From: Lactuca virosa
Taxonomy: Eukaryota > Streptophyta > Magnoliopsida > Asterales > Asteraceae
DNA: 64,000 bases
Reading direction: 5' to 3'
Assembly: GCA_928212115.1 (NCBI GenBank)
Contig: CAKMRJ010003334.1
Span: 16,641,862-16,705,861 of the forward strand
This document shows, piece by piece, positions 1-11,240 of the stretch. The position numbers were made by a program, and so were the translations under genes. Position 1 is the stretch's first letter. Every line of letters begins with the position of its first letter. Under the pieces are notes generated by a model, which was not told the origin of the DNA, did no database searches, and was given only the letters and a program-made list of their open reading frames with translations.

Positions 1-12
1 CACCCTATATAA
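1..12 (+). promoter_or_regulatory. TATA-like box of LTR A
   Basis: CACCCTATATAA at the window start matches the same-position box of the LTR beginning near 3815, and corresponds to CCCTATTTAAA in the solo LTRs at 8653 and 21604. In those solo LTRs it lies about 200 bp inside the 5' end, just before transcript-like leader sequence. It is probably the LTR promoter. Confidence 0.5.
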
Positions 13-1674
13 TCTCCTTAAGTCCCAAGGGATGGTCTTTTATCAGCCTCCAATTCCCCATATCGACCCTTGAGAACCCTAATCATCTTTCCCTCTCATT
101 TGTGATCTAGTGTGGTGTTTTTGGAGCCAAAGAAGAAAGAAGTTGGAAGAATGAAGCAAGGATCCAGCAAGCAAGCCCACATCTTTCAGTTCGTTATTCT
201 TCTGGACCTTTGTAAGTGTCCAAGATCCGATTTTTATTCCACTATGTTTCTAGATCTTGAGTTTTGTCCCTTTTACTTGTTGCTCTTGAGTATGGGAATG
301 GTTGGATCTCATAAAGTTAGCAACTTTATGAATCTCTGGGTTTAGGTGACCTTGTAGAGTCTTGGATCTGACCTATAGTCGAGTTTTGATGCCATGCATG
401 GAGAGTAGGTCGTAAATACCCATTTCGACCTATTTTGGGTTCAATACATGCATTGGACATGCATGTCTATAAAGCACCGACCTTTGGGATGGTTTTAGTG
501 CTAGAATCTCTTCTGGAAAGGATGGGTTTCAAACATCAAGGATTTAGTGCTTATTGGTTAAGCCCTTGAATCTTCAAGCCTTGTGGTTGGGTTTTTGGAC
601 CCTTGTAGTAATTCCAATGGATAAAGTTGGAAACTTTATCCTTCTTGATAGCATTTGCTTTTACATTTGAGCCTTGGAGTCTCTGGAATCGAAAGAAACA
701 GCTGAATGTAGTAAGCTGCTAGAACCCGGGCAAACACAGAGTGTTTGCAAGCCAACACGGCGTGTTGGATGGGGTTTTCCCGGCCGTTTGAATGCTAACG
801 AAAAATGGCGTGTTTGCTAGTAAACACGGCGTATTGAGTCAACATGGATTGTTAACCTTGACCGTTGACTTTTACTTTAACCAAGTTTGACCTTGAGGGT
901 ATTTTGGGTATTTTAGGATTCTGATGGAAATTGGCCATTTAATGGAATTAGGTATCATGTAGAGAGCTGAGATTCAGAGTTGAGCCTCATCAGTTCTACT
1001 CAGTTGGGAGGTGAGTTTTCCGCACTATACTTATGGGTCGAAGGCACCAATGCCGACCCTTTGGATTGTTATCCTGGTATATAGGATAATGCTATTATTA
1101 GTAATCTGTTAGATCTGTATGACTGTCTGTACATGCTAGCTAGTGTTTGATATGATATATGTTGATATGTGATGGTGGGTGGGTTGAGGCGGTCCTGCTT
1201 TGTGCTGAAGGCCAACAGACCCAGGGCGTCCCGGGTAGACTGAAGGCTAGTGGGGCGTACCAATCAGGCCAAAGGCCCAGAGAACGTTCCAGATAGGCTG
1301 AAGGCCCGGTGTGGCGTACCAGTCATACTGAAGGTTCTATGAGCGTACCAGATAGACTGCAGACCGGCATGACATTCCAGTCAAACTGAAGGCTCTGCAT
1401 GTATGTTGTTTATGATTATTATTCTGGTTTTGTATTGGGTTGGTATTTTAGGGAAACTCACTAAGCTTTGGGATTACAGTTTTGATTATGTTTCAGGTAC
1501 CTCAGATGATCACGGGAAGGAAAAGGCGTGATCGTACACCTTCTCATGTTTTGTTTTATGATCTTTGGGAAAACTCTGATAATAAACATGTTTTGAAAAC
1601 TATTATGTAAACAATGGTGTTTTGTGAAGTTGTTTTAAAAGTTTGAAATTTTCATGAAATTTATGGGTGTTACA
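1..1674 (+). mobile_element. Long LTR, 5' end cut by the window (LTR A)
   Basis: This is the 3' part of a long terminal repeat. It opens at the window edge with a TATA-like CACCCTATATAA and ends with GGGTGTTACA, the end type used by the other long LTRs here. Inside are paired palindromes centred at 739/760 and 808/829, a donor-like GGAG|GTGAGT at 1011, a degenerate tandem array (about 1194-1400, repeating a GACTGAAGGCC-like unit), and an acceptor-like TTTCAG|GTACC ending at 1496. No coding capacity is seen; the short open frames are chance. I infer a Ty3/gypsy-type LTR from length and termini; the lineage is not proven. Confidence 0.7.
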
Positions 1675-1961
1675 TGTTTTTAGTGAGATTTCCAAATAGT
1701 ATACTCTGTATACCAAACAGACTCTACCTCCGATATGATCCTACCTGGTTATTCCTTACTTGATAGATCTTAATGTAGACATTAGGATTATTGAAGAATC
1801 TAGGCTACAATAGTCGCCAGGATTATGAAACTCAACTAAGGCTTAGTGCTTTATACGTCTAGGTCCCTTTCATGAACACGATTTAATACAAGTATTAATT
1901 GAAGTATTAAATATTTGTTGGAAGTCGTACGTGAATTATATGCTTATTACCTGGATTATAT

Positions 1962-2013
<52 letters not shown>

Positions 2014-2251
2014 TGCTATGCGCGAACCAGATATGGTTCTATTTTATGTTAGGATAAATAGTTAATACTATATAATAATATTAGAAGTAGCATTGTTGAG
2101 AAGACAAATGAATAATAATACCTAACACTCTGTATGGAAGATATATGCACTAAAGATAGGTTAGTAACACCCAAGAATATAGTTGCTATTAGAAGTGGGT
2201 TACAGGCATCGTAATCCAATCTAGGGATAAACTTAGACTTATGGAGGATAT
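1675..2251. other. Flank of LTR A; unassigned repeat-like DNA
   Basis: No gene is seen. The stretch contains a (TA)n array and sequence that appears to continue after the solo LTR at 2252-3044, so it was probably one older repeat before that insertion. Confidence 0.4.
1965..2011. repeat. (TA)n microsatellite
   Basis: An uninterrupted alternating TA tract of about 47 bp. Confidence 0.95.
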
Positions 2252-3044
2252 TGTTGGGTTTTATGTACTATAACACTCCTATGGTGTACATACAACTCTA
2301 ATGCTTTGGATCTAAGTTTTATCTAATTATACATGCAACAAAATCATCCAAAGCATGAAATATATAACTAACATACAAATTTAATATTACAACATAAAAA
2401 CAAGTTAAGTTATTACCTCTTTGTTGTAGCTTGTAGAGTTTTGGTCATTCAAGAGTTTAGCATCCCAAGTGTGATGCCTCAAATGGTTCACAAAACACCA
2501 TGAACAAATGGAGGATAATGAGAGAGAGGTTATGAAGCTCCAAATTCGGCTAGGGTTTCATCTATGATCACAAGTGCCGATTTTTTGGAGTTTAGGGGTT
2601 ACTTTTATAGTTTAGAATTCCTAGGGTCTAACTTGTAAACCCTAATTCACTTCCTTGGGACTTTAATCCAATAATCCATATGGTAAGCCCTTTAGACTAA
2701 CTCGTCATGGACTCCCACATAGAATTAGTCCATCCTAATCAATATGGATCATTAGCCCAAACTATAAATATCACTGATTTATCTAATCAGTCCCCGTTAA
2801 TTTAATTAGTCTCTTTTGATCACTAAATTAATTCCAAATTAATTCTTGATCAATACTAATTAAATAATATGATTTCTCAATTAATATATTATACTGATAA
2901 TATATTAATAAATCACAAATAACCTCTTTCTCAAATATCCATCCTATCAAATTGCTCGGGTGAATACAACCCAAAATGGACCATGTTACTCTCGGGTCAA
3001 GTACATACCAATTATAGTTATGGGCTTAGACACATAATCCAACA
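2252..3044. mobile_element. Solo LTR, probably copia type
   Basis: A 793-bp unit begins TGTTGGGTTTTATG and ends ACATAATCCAACA, so it has TG...CA termini with a short terminal inverted repeat (TGTTGG/CCAACA). It is flanked by GATAT on the left (2247-2251) and GATAC on the right (3045-3049), a five-base target duplication with one mismatch. No internal region or second LTR adjoins it, so it is read as a solo LTR left by recombination. The copia assignment rests on its length and termini only. Confidence 0.6.
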
Positions 3045-3814
3045 GATACCTAGTTCAATTAAGTTTGATATTGGGTAGTCTCATTAGGAGAATGTGTGTA
3101 AGCTAGGAACGGAGAGTAAATAACTGTTCCATGACACTCTTAGGTGTCGATGTACGATAGCTCCGTACGGGAGTACGTTGTCGTATTCCCCTTGGATAAC
3201 CATAAATGGCAGGTCCTATTCATAAAACTGTAATGGTATGTATGGTCACCTCCAAGACTAGGTGACAACACTTGATCATTCTAGATATTCTTGTGAATTA
3301 CATTGTTGGCGTGAGCTTATTACTCACAGACATAGATGAAATGGGATACCATATTCATCAAGTACTCTGATGACCCATATGTATTTATGACTGCACTGGC
3401 CAAGGAAGCCCCTAACTGAGTAGTCAAGCTTTTTAACTGTTCATCGGGAGAGATAATTTCTCTCTGATAATCTGTGAGGATCGATAGGAATGGATATGTG
3501 GGAATGTAAGCCTATATGGATATTGTATGGTAACAGTTGATTTTGCAGGTCTGATAATTAAGGAATATTATCGTAATAATATTATGGGATTGAAATCCAT
3601 ATGTATCTCACCAGGTTTCCCAAGCTGACCCACTCAGTTTACATGCATCACATGTATCAAGGCTTAAGCTACTGGAACTTGATTAGGATGCTGAGTGATT
3701 AAGAGACAGCATGCAATAGAGTTCAGGGCCATTGGGTATTTATGTTGTAACTTATGTTTATGTATTGATTATGACATTCTTAGAGTTTTATTAAATTGAG
3801 ACAATCACTTGTTG
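3045..3814. other. Truncated long-LTR remnant
   Basis: No gene is seen. The stretch holds CAGGTTTCCCAAGCTGACC followed by CACTCAG near 3614-3640. This is the reverse complement of a landmark in the remnants near 36.87 kb and 47.9 kb, so it is a plus-oriented piece of the same LTR family. Both ends are lost. Confidence 0.4.
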
Positions 3815-5044
3815 CACCCTATATAAGCTCCTTAAGTCCCTAGGTCTGCCTCTTTACCAGCCTTTATACCTCTTAAACCCTAAATTTCGACCCTTAGTCT
3901 CCATTGTTGTGTCTTTGAGCTCTTGAGAAGAAATTGGTGCTTATTTTGCTCATTTTTAAGGAATAAAAGAAGGTTGAAGGTGCATTGCTTAGTGTGAAGC
4001 TTAGAGATCCATAATCATCACTCATTTTGCAAGTCTTTTGAGGTATAAAGTCCCACCCTTTATCTTAGATGTATGCTTCTCTTCATTATTTTTTATGCTT
4101 TTGGTCCCTTTTGGGTTAGTTTGATGAGTTAAGTCGTTTGTGGGGCTTATCATTTTAGATCTGGGCATATTATGAGTTTCTTAAGTTTAAAAGTGCAAGC
4201 TTTATGGTGTTATTGGTCTCATGCATGCATTAAGTCATCTATTAAGTCCTTTTGAGCTTTAAGAGCTTCATTTTGCCATGCATGCACGTAAAGTTAGCAA
4301 CTTTATGTGATAAACCATCTCAAGGAAGTCATATCTAAGTTTTGGAGTGATGTCTTAATGGATTAAGAGCTGGAAAATGGAAAATGGCCAAATAGGGGAG
4401 TACGTTGGCCGTACAAGCATGTACGCTTAGCGTACAAGCCCTAAAGCGAGTACACTGCGCGTACGTGCTGAGTACTCCCCACATACTCATCCAGTTGGGC
4501 TTCAGATGGTTTGGGCTTCGGTTTGGGCCACATTTGGACTTATATGCTTAGGGCCTTGTTGGGCCATCAAGTTTTTGGGATGATGCTTGTTTTGGGTTCT
4601 CTTGGAAAAGGCCCATGAAAGGGATTTGGGCCCAATTTGGAAAATTGGGCCTTGATGATTATTTTGGTAATTGGGCCTTTGGATTGTAGGTTTGGGCCTT
4701 AGTCTTGGACTAAACTAGGTAAGGGGTAAAATGGTATTTTTACCCTAATTTTGGACTGATGGTTATGAATTGGAATCCAATCGTTAATTGGATGTTATTT
4801 GGTATTGATAGCTCCTGGATTTGTCAGACAAGCAACCAGATATTTATTCGTGTGATTCAGCAGTTCGAGGTGAGTTTACTCACTGTTTTTAGTGGGTCGA
4901 AGGCACCAAATGCTGGCCCATGATCTGTTATGCTAGGATCCTAGATGTCTGTGTGACTCTTGTATGTGTATGTGCTTGTATGCTTACGGGGCGTGGCCCG
5001 ATGGTTATTCTGTATGATGTGATCAGTTATGCTTATATGATTTG

Positions 5045-5215
5045 TATGTGGGCGGGTCCCATTTTGTGAGTTTGGGCAGGGCCTGTTATACTCCTTTGGG
5101 AAGGGCCGTTATGCGAGTTTGGGCAGGGCTCGTTATACTTTTTGGGCGGGGCCCGTTATGTGAGTGTGGGTGGGGCCCTTTACACTCTTTGGGCGGAGGC
5201 CACTATGTGTTCTTA
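5045..5215 (+). repeat. GC-rich tandem array inside LTR D
   Basis: Imperfect repeats of TTTGGGCAGGGCCCGTTATA-like units alternate with TGTGAGTGTGGG-like words. The array lies at the position where the other long LTRs carry arrays of different sequence, between the donor-like and acceptor-like signals. The hAT element inserted immediately after it. Confidence 0.7.
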
Positions 5216-5226
5216 TGTATGGTATG

Positions 5227-6456
5227 CAGGCCCGGTCCAAGCCGATTTAGGGCCCGGGGCAAAAGCAAAAATTGAGGCCCTTTAAAATTTAGAAAATTAT
5301 TGTTTTTGAACGGCAATATATTTTTTATATTAAACGGCAGGCAGGGAGCTTGCAAATACAAATTAAAAAAATAAGAATGTTCCCCAAGGATTGAAGGCAA
5401 AATATTAGAAAAAACATCATAACTTTCAATAAACTTTAGGCTTTAAATCTAATTATTAGATCCTGAAGAAAAAAACACACAACACATTAAGCAACAATAG
5501 CCTAAAATGAAATAATGCAATCCAAAACACAGTGGCAATGAAAAATTTAATCTTGGAAAGAGACATAATTCAAGCCCATTTGATAGAAAATATTAAAGTC
5601 TTTGTGAACAATACCATTTTGTGAATATTAGCTCTATATATAAGCAAACAATAACAACAACCTTTTTCCATTATCTCAAAAGGAAATTCCACTTTAACAT
5701 TTTTCATCCAGACATCAAACAACTACTACTAAAGGAATATCAGACTAATTGTAAAATAACGTTAGAAATTTCCATCGATTCAGTGTTATACCCAAACATA
5801 TGAATAAACAAACATAGAACAGTGATAAAGTTAGCAATCCTTTAATTAAAAAAAGAAATAGATATTTGATATCGGTGGTATAACGCTAATTCTATTTCCT
5901 GTCATAAGAAAACTAAAACAGGTCAATTAGTTAGCAATCATTATGTTAAATAAAAAATACGGGTGAGTATCTTTTTGGATATAAGAACATAAGATAAAAT
6001 AAATATCCTTTATGAAGAAGTGCTTGAAGATCCGGATATCTCATCACTAAACGAAAGGAGAGAAAAAGTTCAACAAGCATAAAACATGCGTGATAAAAAA
6101 GTAATAAAAAAAATATCCATATGAAGGTTTCAGATATAAAAAAATAAGTGATAAAAAAATACATATAGTTGAAGAGTTTCAAGCTCACGCAATCAGGCCT
6201 TGGTTTACTTTTATATAAAAAGATAAGTGATAAAAATTTAATGTAGTTGAAGAGGTTCGAACTCACGCAATTAGGCCTCCGCTTCTTTTATTAATGCGAC
6301 TCAACCATATCATCTACAGGTGCCTTTTGTTTACTTTTTGCAACTTATATTTCATATACTAAAACTATATATATAGACACTAATTATTGGGGGCCCCAAG
6401 ATTTGGCGAGGCCCGGGGCGGTCGCCCAAGTTGCCCTCCCTCATGGGCCGGCCCTG
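5227..6456. mobile_element. Non-autonomous hAT transposon, 1230 bp, 8-bp TSD
   Basis: The left end is CAGGCCCGGTCC and the right end reads, on the other strand, CAGGGCCGGCCC, giving imperfect terminal inverted repeats of the hAT CAGG type. Direct copies of ATGGTATG flank it at 5219-5226 and 6457-6464, a perfect 8-bp duplication as expected of hAT. Removing the element restores a sequence that matches the other LTRs. The interior is AT-rich with no transposase; GC-rich subterminal blocks and a local direct duplication near 6120-6265 are visible. Confidence 0.88.
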
Positions 6457-6719
6457 ATGGTATGTGGTATTTTGGGGAACTTACTAATCTTTGTGCTTGC
6501 GGTTTACAGTTTATGTTTCAGGTACTTCCAGTTCCAAAGGGAAAAACTCGGGATGATTGCAGAGCACACACCACCTCGTTCCGCATTTTCTTGATTTACT
6601 ATGATATGATGTGATGATTGATACATATGTTTTACCTGGATTTTTATGATAATGTTTTGGGATAATGGTTTTATTAATTTAAAAATGAATTTTTTGGGTC
6701 TTATTTTTGGGACGTTACA

Positions 6720-8131
6720 AATACAATCATGGGTCTAGCCCTGGGGTCTCTTTCAACACATCACATACTCATGGGACCAACCCTGGGGTTTATTTCAACC
6801 CAATCATACAATAATTAGCCCAACCCTGGGCTCATTCCTGGGGTTTATTTCAATCCAATCATAAAAAAATGTAAGAGTCACAAAGACATCTAGCATCCCA
6901 CATACACAACTTAGTGGGTCGGCATTGGTGCCTTCGACCCACAAGTACAGTGAGAACACTCACCTCTTAGAAAATGCTCAACTGCTACAGCTATCACTGA
7001 CAAAATACTACTTCTACGCACTACTTATTCAATCATACCAGATAAATCCTTAGAAAATCTTTCACTAGTTGTTTGACCAAAAGTCAAATCAGGTCAAAAG
7101 TCAGTGGTTAAAGTCAACGGTCAAAGTTGACTCGCCACGTGGTGGGCATCAAACCCAGTTGCCACGTCGCGGCGATCTAAGCCACATCGTGGGAACTGGG
7201 TTTTCATCAGCTTAATGGATTAAGCTGCTTTCTTCGATCCTAAGGGTTCCAAATTCCAGATATTGTCCGAACGAAATCTAAAAGGATAAAGTTTCCAACT
7301 TCATCCATTAAGACCACCCAAAAGGTCAAAATCTCAAACCCTAGATTTAAATGAGCTAAATAAGACATCACTTTCTCCATTAAGCACCTAATCCAAAAAG
7401 TTCATAACTCATTTACTCCATAACATATTCTAGTACCAAATCCAACATAAAAGTTGGGGCTTTATAGACATGTGTGTCCAATTCATGTCTTAAAGCCATA
7501 ATGAGCCAAAAATGAGGGTTTTTTTTCCAAGGAAATATCATGCATGGATTAAAACCCCACAATAATCCAAATCCAACCCAACAATTATGTCAAAAGTCCC
7601 AGAGATTTATAGAGTTGCAAACTTTATGAGATCCAACACTCAAACTCACATGAACATGAATATTTAGGGACAAAACATAAGATCTATCAACCTAGCATGA
7701 TAAAAATCGAGTCTTTGGACACTTACAAAGGTCCAGGAGATTGCCAACACAAAGGATGAGGACTAGCTTGCTGAATCCTAGCTCACTTCTTCTTCTTTCT
7801 TCCTTCCAAGGCTTCAAAGAACACCAAAAAGGCTCAAAATAAGAGTAGGTGGATTTAGGGTTTCTCATATCTCAAAGAGGTTGATGAAGGTTGAGGGTAA
7901 GAAAACCCTAGCCTCCTCATTCCTTTAAATAGGGATCAAAAGTCGGAAAATAAGATTTCTCACTTGCCAACTGCCATGTCGTGGCTTATACTGCCATGCC
8001 GTGGCGGCTCAAATGAAATACGCAGCCTGAACTTGACTCGCCACATCGTGGCACCTCCCCACCACGTTGTGGCAAACCTTAAAATGCCCAAATTTGCAAA
8101 ATATAAAATACCTCGGGATCCGGGTGTTACA
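6720..8131 (-). mobile_element. Long LTR, minus strand, 3'-truncated (LTR E)
   Basis: Read on the minus strand, the unit begins TGTAACACCCGGATCC at 8131, the usual start of this LTR class. It has a TATA-like TTTAAA near 7921, palindromes with a GCCACGTCGTGGC consensus (near 7973-8073 and 7134-7193), a GTGAGT donor ending at 6963, and part of a tandem array (about 6727-6870, CCCTGGGGTTTATTTCAACC-like). The acceptor and the GTTACA end are missing because LTR D abuts at 6719/6720. It is non-coding. Confidence 0.65.
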
Positions 8132-8524
8132 AATGAAGGAATTCCTAACTCCTGGAGGATGTCAATGCTTACACAACCATAAATGAGTCATGACCCTTAA
8201 GATAGAGATGATTTCTAACATCATAAAGCTCCTGTTCTATAACAATTCAATGATCATTTACTTAATCAAATAAAAAAACTAACAATTACTCATCAAATAC
8301 CTAGCTTATGAACAAAGGTATTGAACAAGCATAATAATGTAGAACTAGGAATCATAAACATGAGCTAAATAACAAATATACTTGAATTCTTTAAAACTCA
8401 CAAATATTAAGGGGTTTTAGCCCAAGTCAACCAAAATAAAGTACCTAGCCACTCATGACAACAAGACAATGATCACAAAAGTGTTTAAACATCAAAGATT
8501 TAGCAAATACTAGAAGAATGATGT
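8132..8524. other. Unassigned interval
   Basis: AT-rich DNA with no convincing gene, RNA or repeat boundary. Confidence 0.4.
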
Positions 8525-8652
8525 CACACCCTCGACTAGCGGCGGAAGCATTGGGGTAGCGACGTAATCGTTGGATAAAAATTAACATACGCATAACGAA
8601 ATGTACAAAAACTTAAACATTATTACATACTTCCATAAATTTGGGTACAAAG
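8525..8652. mobile_element. Older LTR fragment interrupted by a solo LTR
   Basis: TGTCACACCCTCGACTAGCG at 8525 looks like a retroelement terminus. The sequence runs to the CAAAG target site of the solo LTR at 8653 and resumes at 10349. The full extent and lineage cannot be fixed from the window. Confidence 0.4.
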
Positions 8653-10343
8653 TGTAACATCCGGATTCCCAGGTATCTTATTTTAAGTATTTATTTTGAG
8701 TTTTAGGGAGGGACTCGGCGAGTAGGCGCTCAGACTCGTCGAGTAGGACCGCGTAATTCTTGTCTGATTTAATGAAGGACTCGACGAGTCGATGCGTGGA
8801 CTCGGCGAGTCCGCGCTGTAATTGGAAACCCTAATTCTCGGGGTCTGTGCCCTATTTAAAGGCCTTTATAGCCTCCATTTGCGGCCAATGCACCCCTGAA
8901 AAACCCTAGAGAGCAGAGAGAAAGCTTGTAGTGCAAGAGGAAGGCTAATTCACCATTTATTGAGTATTTTAGCAAAGGAGAAGTGGTTTCCAACAAGAGG
9001 AGGTCAAGGGAGCTGTGGATCCAGGGTTTTCAAGTTCAGATCTACACTATTGAGGTATCAAATCGAACTTCCTTTCTGTTTTGGGTTAAGATCTATGATT
9101 TAGGGTTTTCTATAACCTTTTAAGGCTTGAAAAGTTGAGTTTATGGTCCCTTGCTGGACTAGACCTCAGATCTGGACCCATAGAGGTCCAGAGAACCTTT
9201 CCCATTCTGCTTTATGTTTGTTCATGGAGGATTCGAGACTAGGTTGCCATTTTTAGAGTTATTTCTCCATTTATGACTTGATGTGGGTTGCATGCACGTA
9301 AAGGTTGCACCTTTACGTGACATTTGAGCACTTGAAGGGTAGATCTGATAGTTAGGGAAGCAGATCTGACCTTAGAAGGTCATTTGAGTAAGAACATGGA
9401 AGAAACTCGCCGAGTCCATAAGTGGACTCGACGAGTCGAGTCGGGGTTGCCCCGCGATTCGTGACAGGTGTAATCCGTCGAGTGGGACGATGACTCGACG
9501 AGCCACAAGAGGTTAGAAGGATCCAGAGAACCCGCATGGATTCGCCGAGTCGCCCATGTGCACTCGACGAGTCGGTCAAGGTTTGACTGTTGACCTTCGT
9601 TGACCTTAGGGTTCTGGTCAAGACTGATTCAAGAGAGTTCAGGGAAGGGTAAAATGACCTTCTACCCAATCTGTAGAGATGAGGCTATGAGAGAATATTG
9701 ATCGAGAATGTTATTTGAATAATAGGAGGAGGCTAGGTCGGGACGTTGAGCACGAGAGTTTATCCGACTTCATTAAGGTGAGTCTTCTCACTATACTGTA
9801 CCTGGAAGGGTACCTATGTGTGACCGGAAGGTCTTGTATGCTATGAGATGTATGTGCTATATGCGATTATGTGATATGTATGTGTTATGTATGTTATGTA
9901 TGATAAAGACCGGAAGGTCAAGATGAGAAGGACCGGAAGGTCAGGATGATATGGACCGGAAGGTCAAGAGGTTACGGACCGGAAGGTCGATACGGGTAGG
10001 ACCGGAAGGTCTACCGGGATTCGGGACGGAAGTCCCCTGAGACACATGGATCGGAAGATCTTACAGAGGTTATGGCCTGGAAAGGCGTATGTGTTGTATG
10101 TGGTATATTTGGGGAACTCACTAAGCATTTATGCTTACAGTTGTAGTGTTATGTGTTTCAGGTACTAGCGAGGACCGTGGGAAGGCGCCGACATGATCCG
10201 TACACACTTATAGAGTTTATGTTATTGTGATTCTGGGACATGTTTTGTTATGACACAGTAAATACATTATGTTTTATGATTATCGTGTGATTGAAAGTAT
10301 AATTTAAAAATGAAAAATTGTTTTGAAAATTTACGTCGTTACA
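8653..10343 (+). mobile_element. Solo long LTR, 1691 bp, perfect TSD CAAAG
   Basis: It begins TGTAACATCCGG and ends ACGTCGTTACA, and is flanked by CAAAG at 8648-8652 and again at 10344-10348. A TATA-like CCCTATTTAAAGG lies near 8850. Palindromes of the GACTCGNCGAGTC type occur in two clusters (8712-8811 and 9404-9573). A donor AAG|GTGAGT is at 9778 and an acceptor TTTCAG|GTAC ends at 10161. Between them, about 9830-10080, is an array of GACCGGAAGGTC units. It has no coding capacity. I infer Ty3/gypsy type from length and termini. Confidence 0.85.
9830..10080 (+). repeat. GACCGGAAGGTC array in the solo LTR
   Basis: At least seven copies of a unit of about 19-20 bp contain the imperfect palindrome GACCGGAAGGTC. 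The array lies inside the splice-like unit of this LTR and resembles, but is not identical to, the GACCGGAGGGTC array in the solo LTR at 21604. Confidence 0.85.
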
Positions 10344-10348
10344 CAAAG

Positions 10349-11240
10349 GTAACATCATTTGGAACTTCGAAAATACGATAGTACAAAACAAGTTCAACAA
10401 AACATAATTCAAAATAACATAAAGGCTTAAACAGATAGACCAACCATAAAAGCCAGGAAATGGGGTTTCCATGGTACACATGTCATATACTCCAGCTTCT
10501 ATGTTCCTGAGAAGACATGTGTTTGAAATACGTCAACAAGAATTGTTGGTGAGTTCCACAAGTTTTGACTCTGTGTATTTTTATAATCAAAATTATATTT
10601 TATATAAATATAGTTGAATATCAATTTATATAAAATAAAAGTACCTTTTTCGACTAAAAGGTATATTAATAAACCATTAAACACCTATAATCTAATACAA
10701 GTAAAACATTTGTTTATGTAAATAACTTAGTAAATATAAGTTTATAAACGATAAAAAGTCGTATCGTAATATTTATTAAGTATTATTTTACTTAATTCAT
10801 TAACTGATACTTATCCATTTGAGCAAAATGTTCCCACTTCATATAGTCCAATTTCAACTCGTATGAGTATCCAAACTACGTATAAATACTATTTCAATTC
10901 TATACATGTATTTTTAAGTAAATTTCGCGTATATAATGAGCCTATAACCAAACCATGGTCACACAAACCTATGAAAAAGCATTGCAAAGGAGCCGTGCTG
11001 AGAATATCACCGATGTTTCACCGACGTCGTGAAATAATAAGAGACTGAACATTAACGCCCGTTTCGACTCATGAGACGTAGGTTGTAGCTAGCAACCACA
11101 AGTAGGGTAATCAACCCGTATAGATTTATACAAAAGTTCCTCGTTCCTTGCAGATTAATGGTTATAACACAAAGGGTTTTATTAATTTTTGTGTTCTTAG
11201 TTGATGAAGAGTACACCTCAGGGAATCCCGAGGTCAACAA
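10349..11240. other. Continuation of the interrupted older repeat
   Basis: The right-hand side of the CAAAG target site continues the repeat begun at 8525. GTTGGTGAGTTCCACAAG near 10545 resembles a donor-like landmark of long LTRs. No gene is seen; the short open frames have no recognisable protein. Confidence 0.35.

Larger units (their letters stand above)
3815..6719 (+). mobile_element. 5'-truncated long LTR split by a hAT insertion (LTR D)
   Basis: The unit starts at the TATA-like CACCCTATATAAG and ends at GGGACGTTACA. The roughly 200 bp that would precede the TATA box in the solo LTRs is absent, so the 5' end is lost. It has paired 15-bp palindromes GTACG...CGTAC centred at 4407 and 4428, an AG|GTGAGT donor at 4870, a GC-rich tandem array at 5045-5215 (units of about 45 bp around GGGCAGGGCCCGTTA), and an acceptor TTTCAG|GTAC ending at 6521. 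A 1230-bp hAT element interrupts it at 5227-6456. No protein is encoded. Confidence 0.65.

Noticed and set aside
1..6719. LTR A and LTR D as the two LTRs of one element
   Set aside because: They share architecture but differ widely in sequence, palindrome words and arrays, and no primer-binding site follows LTR A.
8712..9573. Palindrome clusters as a CRISPR array
   Set aside because: The repeats are palindromes in pairs with a constant 8-bp spacer that recurs in many LTRs; there are no unique spacers of uniform longer length and no cas genes, and the DNA is plant nuclear.
9352..9669. 105-codon minus-strand frame inside a solo LTR
   Set aside because: Lies over the palindrome cluster of a non-coding LTR; the sister LTR at 21604 does not conserve it.
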